Below the pieces are notes generated by a model. The model saw only the letters and a list, made by a program, of their open reading frames with translations. It was not told where the DNA came from and did not search any database. Shown in pieces: positions 47,345 to 55,428 of a DNA stretch of 64,000 nt; the stretch's first letter is position 1, and each line of letters begins with the position of its first letter. Position numbers and translations under genes: made by a program. Source of the stretch: Blautia sp. XA-2221 (GTDB taxonomy: Bacteria > Bacillota > Clostridia > Lachnospirales > Lachnospiraceae); assembly GCF_028767025.1 (NCBI RefSeq), contig NZ_JAJQXX010000006.1, forward strand, positions 1-64,000, read 5' to 3'.

Positions 47345-48061
47345 ATGTATTGCGGAAAATGTGGCGAAAAACTGAAAAATGGAGAAAAAGTGTGCCCTTT
47401 TTGTGGGTGCGAGCAGGAAATTATGCCTCAGTGGAAAGGGATTTCTCTGGATTTTATTTCGGATAAAGAAGAAAAAGAGGAGCCCTTAGAGAAACCATCT
47501 CAGTCAGATAAAGATTTGTCTGAGAACAGGACAGATGAAAATGCCGAAACATTTTTCCAATCTGAGGATCTGGAGAATCCGCCATATGTTTTTTCGGATA
47601 CAACAAGAAACGTAAAACAAAACAGAAAGAAACAGAAAAAAGTATCCGGTACATCCAGAATAGTGAAAGTATCAATTATAATAGGTGTTTCAGTATTGAT
47701 TTTGTCCGGTGGCATTTATATCAGAGCATTGCAGAGAAGAAACGATAATCTGGGACAGAAATTGGAACGGATGGAAAAACTGGAAGCTCAGATTCAGGAA
47801 CAACAGATAATATTTAATGGTATTGCAGAAGAACAGAAAGCTCAGAAAAAACAGATGAATGATCTGGAAGATCGGATGGCTGAAATAAAAGAAAAGCTGG
47901 ATATAAAAACAGATGAAGAAGATTTTTTTGATGCCGGAGAGGCAGAAAGTGAAGAAATAACAGAAATAATGATAGATGAAGATGAAATACCGGAAAGTGA
48001 ACAGGAAGTCAAATCTTCAGGTGGATATAATCAGGAGGATTATAGTTCAAATGAACAATAA
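47345..48061 (+). CDS. Zinc-ribbon, transmembrane, coiled-coil protein
   Basis: A 238-residue protein. It begins with a zinc ribbon (C-G-K-C then C-P-F-C, C-x2-C-x10-C-x2-C). An acidic linker follows, then one transmembrane helix (about 105-125, V-S-I-I-I-G-V-S-V-L-I-L-S-G-G) and an outer coiled coil (about 130-175, L-E-R-M-E-K-L-E-A-Q-I). The tail is acidic. With the ribbon inside and the coiled coil outside, it could carry an extracellular signal to cytosolic partners. It starts 10 bp after the RanBP2-finger gene and overlaps the phosphatase gene by 11 bases, so the genes are coupled. Confidence 0.75.
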   Translation: MYCGKCGEKLKNGEKVCPFCGCEQEIMPQWKGISLDFISDKEEKEEPLEKPSQSDKDLSENRTDENAETFFQSEDLENPPYVFSDTTRNVKQNRKKQKKVSGTSRIVKVSIIIGVSVLILSGGIYIRALQRRNDNLGQKLERMEKLEAQIQEQQIIFNGIAEEQKAQKKQMNDLEDRMAEIKEKLDIKTDEEDFFDAGEAESEEITEIMIDEDEIPESEQEVKSSGGYNQEDYSSNEQ

Positions 48062-49046
48062 AATAAAAAAGAAGGATTGTAATGATGGAAACAGAAAATC
48101 AGATTTCAGAACTGTGACAGATTACTGTTTTTGCCTGACCAGAGAAAAAGTGCCGGGAAAAGGCGAGGACAGTTTCTTTTTTGATATAGACGAGGAAAAG
48201 GGAATAATCAGTGTTTTTGATGGAAGCGGAGGCAGTGGGGCTAAGACCTACCCATTTTTTGACGGGCATAGTGGTGCTTATGTGGCTTCCAGAGTACTTG
48301 CCGAAGTGTCCCGCCGCTGGTTCACTGCTCTTCCAAATGATCTGAGAGTGTGTTTTTCCTCAAAAGAGGTAAGAAAACTGAAGCGTTGGATAGACCGATA
48401 TTTGAAAGCGTGTGCTGAGCTTGGAAAGGGCAAAAGTATGTTGAAAGGAAATCTGATGAAAGAATTTCCCTCTACTTTGTCACTGGTTTTGATTGCTCCC
48501 TGGAAATCACATTCTTTACTGACCGAATTTATCTGGGCAGGAGATTCCAGAGGGTATATTTTGGACAGCAGTGGTTTGCATCAGGTGACAGTAGATGATA
48601 TTGCAAATACAGATGCCCTGGAAAATCTTTCTGAGGATGCGCCTATGAAAAATGTGATATCTGCTTCTCATCCTTATGTTTTAAATCGAAGGACAGGTAT
48701 AGAACAGCTTCCGGCACTGGTTATTTCGGCAACAGACGGATGCTTTGGATATCTTCGTTCTCCTATGGAATTTGAGCGTTTTCTTTTGGAAACCATGAAA
48801 AAATCAGAAAGTATGGAACAATGGAAAACAGAAATGGATCATGTGCTGAAAAAAATCTCTGGAGACGACTATACCATGTGTGTATATGCGGCTGGATTTG
48901 GCAGCTTTCGTGATATGAAACATTTCTATTCTGCAAGATTACAGGAATTGGAGCAAAATTACTCCTATGAAAACAGTGAAAAAGAGATACTGCTAAGTGA
49001 ATGGAAGGAATATAAGCTGACATATGAAGCTTATCAGGAAAATTAA
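48051..49046 (+). CDS. PP2C-family serine/threonine phosphatase
   Basis: A 331-residue PP2C-type (PPM) metal-dependent phosphatase. Motifs appear in order: G-K-G-E-D-S-F (about 36-42), F-D-G-S-G-G (56-61), S-T-L-S-L-V (141-146), A-G-D-S-R-G (163-168), A-T-D-G-C-F-G-Y (227-234) and G-D-D-Y-T (271-275), so the metal-binding aspartates are kept. No membrane segment is seen. I take ATG 48051, twelve bases after AGGAGG, rather than in-frame 47976 inside the preceding gene. The kinase gene begins two bases after its stop, a pairing that implies the two act on the same substrate. Confidence 0.88.
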   Translation: MNNKIKKKDCNDGNRKSDFRTVTDYCFCLTREKVPGKGEDSFFFDIDEEKGIISVFDGSGGSGAKTYPFFDGHSGAYVASRVLAEVSRRWFTALPNDLRVCFSSKEVRKLKRWIDRYLKACAELGKGKSMLKGNLMKEFPSTLSLVLIAPWKSHSLLTEFIWAGDSRGYILDSSGLHQVTVDDIANTDALENLSEDAPMKNVISASHPYVLNRRTGIEQLPALVISATDGCFGYLRSPMEFERFLLETMKKSESMEQWKTEMDHVLKKISGDDYTMCVYAAGFGSFRDMKHFYSARLQELEQNYSYENSEKEILLSEWKEYKLTYEAYQEN

Positions 49047-49048
49047 TT

Positions 49049-50026
49049 ATGAAGGTAATAAACGGATATGTCATAGAAGGCGATCTAAAAACAGACAACA
49101 GTGGTTTTTCAAAATGGGCATTTGCCAGAAAGAATGAAACCGATTATTTTATTAAGGAATTTCTGGCGCCGGTTTATCCGGTAGATGAAAGCCTTCTTGG
49201 GCCGGAAATGACAGCACGCAAAAGAAAAATCTGCGAAAAATACGAAAACAGAGCAAGTTTATTATACAGTACATTGAATGAAGCGTCAGATGGAAATCTG
49301 GTAAATATCTGCGAATTTTTCAGGTGTGATACCAAGTATTACATTACGATGGAAAAAATTAATGGAATTGGATGGGAGAACATTGAAAATTTATGTGAGG
49401 GAGAAAAAATAAGATTATGCAGAATACTGGCTCACAGCGTTTTCAGGCTTCATGAAAAAGGAATCATACATGGTGACCTAAAACCTGAGAATATTCTTTT
49501 GAAGCGTATGGAATCAGGTGCAGTAACAGCAAAACTGATTGATTTTGATAATTGTTTCTGGGAAAGTGAGGTTCTTTCTGCTAATAAAGAGATTCATGGA
49601 GACCCTGTGTATTTTGCTCTGGAAACAGTCCGGGCTATTGCCAGTGAAGAAGATAAACAGTTGTCTGCAAAAATTGATGTTTTTGCATTAGGTTTGATTT
49701 TCCATCAGATTCTGACAGGGGAACTGCCGGATTTTGACCACAATAAATATCATTATGTATTTGAGTCTCTTCTTGATAAAGGGGAAATCAGACTGCATGG
49801 CAGCATAAGTTCTGGAAACAGGATGATTTTGGAAAAAATGCTGGAGCCAGCTTCGGAAAAGCGCATCAGTCTTGCAGAATTTCTTGAAAAATGGGAGAAT
49901 CTGGAGATGGATCGAGAGAATTCATCAAAGTTGATTCTGAATTTAACATCAAACATAAGTGAAAAAAGTGAGGAAAAGACTGGTAATGGAGAAGAATTTT
50001 TTTATACGGCAGGAGATTTGCAGTAA
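49049..50026 (+). CDS. Serine/threonine protein kinase
   Basis: A 325-residue eukaryote-like protein kinase. The ATP-anchoring Lys is in F-I-K-E-F (Lys36). The catalytic loop is H-G-D-L-K-P-E-N (141-148). The metal motif reads D-F-D (165-167) in place of D-F-G, and A-L-E follows in the activation segment. The glycine-rich loop is weak (N-S-G-F-S-K-W). Unlike PASTA kinases it has no transmembrane helix or extracellular domain. H-G-D rather than H-R-D is common in lipopolysaccharide- or TerY-type kinases. Its close packing with PP2C, zinc ribbons and a vWA gene fits a phosphorylation triad. Confidence 0.87.
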   Translation: MKVINGYVIEGDLKTDNSGFSKWAFARKNETDYFIKEFLAPVYPVDESLLGPEMTARKRKICEKYENRASLLYSTLNEASDGNLVNICEFFRCDTKYYITMEKINGIGWENIENLCEGEKIRLCRILAHSVFRLHEKGIIHGDLKPENILLKRMESGAVTAKLIDFDNCFWESEVLSANKEIHGDPVYFALETVRAIASEEDKQLSAKIDVFALGLIFHQILTGELPDFDHNKYHYVFESLLDKGEIRLHGSISSGNRMILEKMLEPASEKRISLAEFLEKWENLEMDRENSSKLILNLTSNISEKSEEKTGNGEEFFYTAGDLQ

Positions 50027-50080
50027 AAAACAGATTTATGAAATGAAATAGAATTATAAAATAAAAAAGGAGCGGACGAT

Positions 50081-50287
50081 ATGTTTTGCGGATATTGTGG
50101 AGCAATGTTAGAAGAAGATTCAATTTTTTGCGGACAATGTGGGACAAAGGTAATAAATAACCCAGAAGAACCAAAAAGGACAGAAATGGATGCAAAAACT
50201 TTTGACAAAAAAACGGAAGTAATTATTCATCAGGAAAAGGAACCGGAAGATTTTTATAATTATTTTTATAAGCCGGAAGATTTATAA
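50081..50287 (+). CDS. Small stand-alone zinc-ribbon protein
   Basis: A 68-residue protein. An N-terminal zinc ribbon (C-G-Y-C, ten residues, C-G-Q-C) has the same C-x2-C-x10-C-x2-C layout as the second gene of the cluster. An acidic, tyrosine-rich tail follows (Y-N-Y-F-Y-K-P-E-D-L). AAAAGGAGCGGAC precedes ATG 50081. In some TerY-type systems a similar ribbon is fused to the kinase or vWA protein; here it is separate, so it may be an adaptor or a kinase substrate. Confidence 0.75.
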   Translation: MFCGYCGAMLEEDSIFCGQCGTKVINNPEEPKRTEMDAKTFDKKTEVIIHQEKEPEDFYNYFYKPEDL

Positions 50288-50350
50288 CAATTTCGTAAGT
50301 CAGTAATACTGAAGATTTTGAAAGAAGAAAATACGTTAGGAGAAATGAAA

Positions 50351-51037
50351 ATGGGAGAAAATTATTTATTTAAGTATAATGTAGATATGGTATTTTGTAT
50401 TGATGCAACAGCCAGTATGCGGCCTGTAATCAATACAGTGAAAAACAATGCGCTGAATTTCTACAATGATGTGACAGCGGCCATGGAGAAAAAAGGAAAA
50501 CATATTAATGAAATGCGGATTCGGGTTATTGCTTTTCGGGATTATCTTGCAGATGGTGATGCTGCAATGATGGTAACTGATTTTTTTCGGCTTCCCGAAC
50601 AGTCAAAGGATTTTGAGAAATGTGTAAAAAGTATTCATGCAAAAGGCGGCGGCGATACACCGGAGGATGGTCTTGAGGCTCTGGGATATGCGATTAAGTC
50701 AAAATGGACTTCAGGAGGCGATAAGAGAAGAAATATTATTGTAGTTTGGACAGATGCCTCCACACATAAGCTGGGACATGGCAAAAAGGCCTCCTGTTAT
50801 CCTGTGGGGATGGCAGAATCTTTTGGAGAGCTGACATCCTGGTGGGGAGATGAGCAATGTCCAGGACAGATTTCTGACTCATCTAAACGGCTGGTTTTAT
50901 TTGCGCCTTATGAAGAGGAATGGAGTGTTGTTACGGAAAACTGGAATAATGTAATACATTATCCCTCCACTGCAGGGAACGGCTTGGAAGATCTGGATTA
51001 CAAAGAGATTATTGATGCTATTGGAAACAGTATTTGA
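50351..51037 (+). CDS. vWA-domain protein, TerY-like
   Basis: A 228-residue single von Willebrand factor A domain. The metal-ion-dependent adhesion site is complete: D-A-T-A-S (18-22, DxTxS form), G-G-D-T-P-E-D-G (100-107) supplying Thr, and W-T-D-A-S-T (133-138) supplying Asp. The form resembles TerY-like cytosolic vWA proteins. ATG 50351 is eight bases after AGGAG; ATG 50345 is too close and TTG 50318 has no ribosome site. It ends the run with the kinase and phosphatase, and is the presumed metal-dependent binding partner they regulate. Confidence 0.85.
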   Translation: MGENYLFKYNVDMVFCIDATASMRPVINTVKNNALNFYNDVTAAMEKKGKHINEMRIRVIAFRDYLADGDAAMMVTDFFRLPEQSKDFEKCVKSIHAKGGGDTPEDGLEALGYAIKSKWTSGGDKRRNIIVVWTDASTHKLGHGKKASCYPVGMAESFGELTSWWGDEQCPGQISDSSKRLVLFAPYEEEWSVVTENWNNVIHYPSTAGNGLEDLDYKEIIDAIGNSI

Positions 51038-51093
51038 TTCGGAAAAGGATAATTGCAAAAAATGTTAAAATTTCGTGATTTCGACAATAAAGA

Positions 51094-51122
51094 TTGACAA
51101 TTATAAACAAAAGAGTTAATAT
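51094..51122 (+). promoter_or_regulatory. Promoter for small membrane protein gene
   Basis: TTGACA (51094-51099), 17 bp, TAATAT (51117-51122). Confidence 0.65.
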
Positions 51123-51164
51123 ATAGAAAACAATAAAGATGCTTCTTTAAGGAGGTCGATGATC

Positions 51165-51497
51165 ATGACGTTTGCAGAACAGATTTCAATTATTTCTTTT
51201 GCTGTGATTCTTGTATTTTGTATGGCCGCTTATCTGAGAAGCCATTCCCGGTATGAAAACGGAATTTTTCATAAAGTCGGCTGCTACCTTTTATATGGAT
51301 ATCTGAAAATAAGCCTTGCCGCAGGATATGCAAAGAGAGCTGTAATGATGAAACTTGGAAGTATCTGCAGCAGCTGTCATTTTCAGGATGCTTCTGAGGT
51401 ATTCAGGCATAAGGAGAACCGATTGAGAGAACTTCAGATGGAAATTTCCCGCAATGGATATGTGAAGCACTCACATAATCTTAAAATATTAAACTAA
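51165..51497 (+). CDS. Small protein with N-terminal membrane anchor
   Basis: A 110-residue protein I do not recognise. A hydrophobic helix covers about residues 6-24 (I-S-I-I-S-F-A-V-I-L-V-F-C-M-A-A), followed by a basic, aromatic cytosolic part with a C-S-S-C pair (S-I-C-S-S-C-H-F). AAGGAGG is nine bases before ATG 51165, so I prefer it to ATG 51159. It has its own promoter and a terminator after it, so it is transcribed alone between the vWA cluster and the MATE gene. Confidence 0.7.
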   Translation: MTFAEQISIISFAVILVFCMAAYLRSHSRYENGIFHKVGCYLLYGYLKISLAAGYAKRAVMMKLGSICSSCHFQDASEVFRHKENRLRELQMEISRNGYVKHSHNLKILN

Positions 51498-51520
51498 CAA
51501 AAAATTGATTTTCCCTGATT

Positions 51521-51552
51521 CCTCTGCTATACTGCATAGCAGAGGAACTTTT
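51521..51552 (+). terminator. Terminator before MATE gene
   Basis: CCTCTGCTAT/ATAGCAGAGG, perfect 10-bp stem with ACTGC loop, then AACTTTTT. Confidence 0.85.
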
Positions 51553-51572
51553 TATCTCGGGGGAGAGCGAAT

Positions 51573-52919
51573 ATGAACAAAAGAAATCAGATTACAGAGG
51601 GTGTGATCTGGAAGCAGCTTTTATTATTTTTCTTTCCGATTGTATTCGGAACTTTTTTTCAGCAGATTTATAATACGGCCGACACAATTGTTGTCGGTCG
51701 TTTTGTGGGTAAGGAAGCACTGGCGGCAGTAGGAGGATCGGTCAATCAGATTGTCAATCTGATCGTTGAGGTGTTTGTGGGGCTAACTTCCGGAGCTGCG
51801 GTTGTTGTGTCTCAGTTTTTTGGAGCTCAGGACAGAAAAAACTTGGACAAAACCGTACATACGTCTTTTGCCTTTTCTCTGGCAGCAGGAGTGGTCATTG
51901 GGATGGCAGGCTTTTTTATGTCAGATGCAGTGCTGGAAGCAATGAATACTCCGGCTGAACTGATGACAGATTCCAGAACTTATCTTCATATTTATTTTAT
52001 GGGGATCGTGTTTAATCTTGTCTATAATATGGGAGCTTCTGTGCTTCGTGCAATGGGAGATTCCAGGCGGCCTCTTTATGTTTTGATGGTTGCCTGTCTT
52101 TTAAATATTGTTCTGGACATTATTCTGGTTGTGGCTATCGGAATGGGCGTCAGGGGAGTTGCCATTGCTACGGTATCCTGTCAGGGTGTCAGTGCAGTTC
52201 TTGTTACGGGAATGTTGATGAGGGATCATGGATTTTTCCGACTGGAAATAAAAAAGATCCGTTTTTACGGAGCTGCGCTTAAATCAATTTTGCGGATCGG
52301 GATCCCGGCAGGTATTGAGGCTGCCATGTACTGTGTGGCAAACATTGTGATACAGGTATTTGTAAACCGTCTGGGAACCGACTATGTAGCTGCCTGGGGT
52401 ACTTTTGGGAAAATCGACGCAGTATTCTGGATGGTGGTTAATGCCTTTTCCATTGCGATAACCACCTTTGTGGGACAGAATTACGGTGCAGGAAAAACAA
52501 GACGAATGCGGAAAAGTGTGCGGGTGTGTCTGGGGATGTCCTACAGTTCGGCTTTTCTGCTCAGCGGTCTTCTGATTGTTTTTTCAGAGCCTTTGTACAG
52601 GCTGTTTACAACGGATAACCAGGTGGTAGAAATCGGCGTTTATATGATGCGCTATCTGATGCCGTCCTATTTCCTTTATGTTGCGATTGGAATTCTTTCC
52701 GGTGCGCTCCGCGGAGCAGGAAAAGTACTTGTACCTGTGATTTTAACCTGCGGCGGTGTGTGCATCATGAGGATTACCTGGATGCTGGCAGTTCTTCCTG
52801 TTTTTCCGGGGATTGAGACAATTATGCTCAGTTATCCAGTATCCTGGGGGATCACAGCAGTGCTGTTTGTGATCTACTATTTGAGGAAGTTTCCAAAGGT
52901 GGAAAATAACAGAGAATAA
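51573..52919 (+). CDS. MATE-family efflux transporter (second copy)
   Basis: A 448-residue MATE transporter with about 12 transmembrane segments, similar in layout to the one in the LysR cassette (F-Q-Q-I-Y-N-T-A-D-T-I-V-V-G-R-F-V-G-K near the start; second-half G-I-P-A-G-I-E-A). It exports an unknown organic cation or drug. GGGGGAGAG precedes ATG 51573. It stands alone between a terminator and the ABC-F gene and shows no island-like base composition, unlike the first copy. Confidence 0.92.
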   Translation: MNKRNQITEGVIWKQLLLFFFPIVFGTFFQQIYNTADTIVVGRFVGKEALAAVGGSVNQIVNLIVEVFVGLTSGAAVVVSQFFGAQDRKNLDKTVHTSFAFSLAAGVVIGMAGFFMSDAVLEAMNTPAELMTDSRTYLHIYFMGIVFNLVYNMGASVLRAMGDSRRPLYVLMVACLLNIVLDIILVVAIGMGVRGVAIATVSCQGVSAVLVTGMLMRDHGFFRLEIKKIRFYGAALKSILRIGIPAGIEAAMYCVANIVIQVFVNRLGTDYVAAWGTFGKIDAVFWMVVNAFSIAITTFVGQNYGAGKTRRMRKSVRVCLGMSYSSAFLLSGLLIVFSEPLYRLFTTDNQVVEIGVYMMRYLMPSYFLYVAIGILSGALRGAGKVLVPVILTCGGVCIMRITWMLAVLPVFPGIETIMLSYPVSWGITAVLFVIYYLRKFPKVENNRE

Positions 52920-52988
52920 AATCATAAAAATACAGAAATTTGTCCATTTACAGTAAAATAAATAAGAAAGTACAGAGAGTTTAATTAT

Positions 52989-54845
52989 ATGAATATTTTA
53001 AATATGGAACATATCAGCAAAACCTATGGTGATAAAGTGATTTTTGACGATATTTCAGTGGGAATCCATCAGGGAGATAAGATTGGGCTGATTGGAATCA
53101 ACGGAACAGGAAAAACAACATTTTTAAGGATTCTGGCAGGAACAGAAGAGCCGGACAGTGGACAGGTGATCATGCAGAACGGACTGCGCATTTCTTATCT
53201 TTCCCAGCATCCGGAATTTCCAGAGGGAGCTACAATCCTTTCTTATGTCACTGCAGGAAAAAGGGAGCAGGACTGGAATCCGGAAACAGACGCTCATATG
53301 ATCCTGAATAAACTTGGCATTGTGGATCATGAGGAGGAAATCGATCATCTTTCCGGAGGACAGAAAAAAAGAGTCGCTTTGGCCAGAGTTCTCATCAATC
53401 CCACAGACGTTCTTATTCTGGATGAGCCTACCAACCATCTGGACAATGAAATGGCAGGATGGCTGGAAGACTATCTGAACCGATTTAAGGGAGTAGTAAT
53501 CATGGTGACTCACGACAGATACTTTTTGGATCGTGTCACAAATAAGATCCTGGAACTCAGCCATGGAAAGATTTATACCTATGAGGCAAAATATTCTCAG
53601 TTTCTGGAAATGAAAGCAGAGAGAGAAGAAATGGAACTGGCATCAGAGAGAAAGCGTCAGAGTATTTTGAGGATGGAACTGGAATGGGCAAAACGAGGCT
53701 GCCGTGCAAGAACGACCAAGCAGAGAGCAAGGCTTGACCGTCTGGAAACACTGAAAAATGCCACAGCGCCTGTCCGTGACATGAATGTGGAGATTGATTC
53801 TGTAGAAACAAGAATGGGCAAAAAGACCATTGAGCTTCATCATATTTCCAAAAGCTTTGGCGATAAGGTATGTATCCGGGATTTTGACTATATTGTACTG
53901 AAAAACCAGCGATTGGGAATTATCGGGCCAAATGGCTGCGGAAAATCTACGCTTCTTAAAATCATTGCCGGAATCATACAGCCGGACAGCGGAGAAGTAG
54001 AAATCGGAGAAACAATAAAGATCGGATATTTTTCCCAGGAAATTGAGGAAATGAACACCAGTCAGAGAGTAATTGATTATATTAAGGATGTTGCAGAGTA
54101 TATTCCCACAAAGGACGGGCTGATCAGCGCAACAAAGCTTCTGGAGCAGTTTCTGTTTGACTCTTCTATGCAGTATGCGCCAATAGGAAAGCTTTCCGGT
54201 GGAGAGAAGAAGCGTCTGTATCTTCTGAAAGTGCTTGCAGCAGCGCCAAATGTACTGCTTCTTGACGAGATCACAAACGACATTGATATTCCCACCCTGA
54301 CCATTCTGGAAGATTATCTGGATTCTTTTGCGGGAATTGTGATCGCTGTTTCTCATGACAGATATTTTCTGGACAATATCGCAGACCGTATTTTTGAGTT
54401 TGACAGAAGCGGAAATCTTACTCAGTATGAGGGCGGATATACGGATTATCTGGAATCGAAAAAGAAACGGTTTGGAGATAAAAGCGACTCTGGCTCCGGA
54501 AAAAAAGTCAGCGTAAGCGGGAAAAAATCCGGAGGAAACGGAGAGGCATCTGATTCCGGAGAAAAGGATTCTGTAAAGACCTGGAAACAGAACCGCCCCA
54601 CAAAGCTTAAATTTTCTTATAAGGAGCAAAGAGAATACGATACTATTGATGAAGACATTGCGAAGCTGGAAGCTAAGCTTGAAAAGCTGAATCAGGATAT
54701 TATGGATAATGCCACAAATTCCGGAAAGCTTAATGAGCTGACAAAGGAAAAAGAAGAGGTGGAAGCCCTTCTGGAAGAAAAAATGGACCGCTGGGTTTAC
54801 CTGAATGATCTTGCGGAAAAAATCGAAGCTCAGAACAGGAAATAA
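52989..54845 (+). CDS. ABC-F family ATPase, Uup/EttA-like
   Basis: A 618-residue protein with two ABC ATPase domains and no membrane segment. Domain 1 has Walker A G-I-N-G-T-G-K-T and signature L-S-G-G-Q-K-K-R; domain 2 has G-P-N-G-C-G-K-S and L-S-G-G-E-K-K-R. Between them is the basic P-site tRNA interaction linker (about 215-260, R-G-C-R-A-R-T-T-K-Q-R-A-R). A long charged region and coiled coil close the protein (about 500-618), as in Uup. ABC-F proteins act at the ribosomal E site, relieving stalls or protecting from antibiotics. It lacks the hallmarks that would assign a resistance class, so a housekeeping role is likelier. Confidence 0.9.
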   Translation: MNILNMEHISKTYGDKVIFDDISVGIHQGDKIGLIGINGTGKTTFLRILAGTEEPDSGQVIMQNGLRISYLSQHPEFPEGATILSYVTAGKREQDWNPETDAHMILNKLGIVDHEEEIDHLSGGQKKRVALARVLINPTDVLILDEPTNHLDNEMAGWLEDYLNRFKGVVIMVTHDRYFLDRVTNKILELSHGKIYTYEAKYSQFLEMKAEREEMELASERKRQSILRMELEWAKRGCRARTTKQRARLDRLETLKNATAPVRDMNVEIDSVETRMGKKTIELHHISKSFGDKVCIRDFDYIVLKNQRLGIIGPNGCGKSTLLKIIAGIIQPDSGEVEIGETIKIGYFSQEIEEMNTSQRVIDYIKDVAEYIPTKDGLISATKLLEQFLFDSSMQYAPIGKLSGGEKKRLYLLKVLAAAPNVLLLDEITNDIDIPTLTILEDYLDSFAGIVIAVSHDRYFLDNIADRIFEFDRSGNLTQYEGGYTDYLESKKKRFGDKSDSGSGKKVSVSGKKSGGNGEASDSGEKDSVKTWKQNRPTKLKFSYKEQREYDTIDEDIAKLEAKLEKLNQDIMDNATNSGKLNELTKEKEEVEALLEEKMDRWVYLNDLAEKIEAQNRK

Positions 54846-54868
54846 ATTTTTGCAGGAGGTGTCGGACT

Positions 54869-55354
54869 GTGAAAAAAAGTCCTATGACAACACTCTGTTA
54901 TGTAGAAAAAGATGGAGCATATCTGATGCTTCACAGAGTGTCAAAGAAAAATGACGTAAACAAAGATAAATGGATCGGTATCGGAGGACATTTTGAGGAG
55001 GGGGAAAGTCCGGAGGAATGTCTTTTAAGGGAGGCATACGAGGAAACCGGACTGACTTTGACTTCCTGGAAATTCCGGGGGATCGTTACCTTTACACAGA
55101 AAGATTACGGAACAGAATATATGTGTCTTTACACAGCAGACGGTTTTACCGGAGAGATGAAAGACTGTGATGAAGGCGTTCTGGAATGGGTGAAAAAGGA
55201 GAATCTTCTGGATCTGAACCTGTGGGAGGGGGATAAGATTTTCCTGAGACTTCTGAGAGAAAATGTCCCTTTCTTTTCACTGAAGCTGACCTATGAGGGG
55301 GACAGGCTTACAGAGGCGGTGCTGGATGGAGAGAATCTGCAAAACGTCCTGTAA
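54869..55354 (+). CDS. NUDIX hydrolase, MutT-like
   Basis: A 161-residue NUDIX protein with the full box G-x5-E-x7-R-E-U-x-E-E-x-G-U: G-G-H-F-E-E-G-E...L-L-R-E-A-Y-E-E-T-G-L. The start region T-T-L-C-Y-V-E resembles 8-oxo-dGTP diphosphatases of the MutX type, which clean oxidised nucleotides. GTG 54869 is the start, with AGGAGGT seven bases before it. It begins 23 bp after the ABC-F gene and may be on the same transcript. Confidence 0.9.
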   Translation: MKKSPMTTLCYVEKDGAYLMLHRVSKKNDVNKDKWIGIGGHFEEGESPEECLLREAYEETGLTLTSWKFRGIVTFTQKDYGTEYMCLYTADGFTGEMKDCDEGVLEWVKKENLLDLNLWEGDKIFLRLLRENVPFFSLKLTYEGDRLTEAVLDGENLQNVL

Positions 55355-55368
55355 TTTTCTGACATCTC

Positions 55369-55398
55369 TTGACTTTACCCCTTCAGATTTAGTATGAT
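55369..55398 (+). promoter_or_regulatory. Promoter for plsX-rnc-smc-ftsY
   Basis: TTGACT (55369-55374), 18 bp, TATGAT (55393-55398), directly after the NUDIX gene. Confidence 0.7.
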
Positions 55399-55428
55399 AA
55401 AGTTTGAAATTTTAACAGGAGGCGTATT

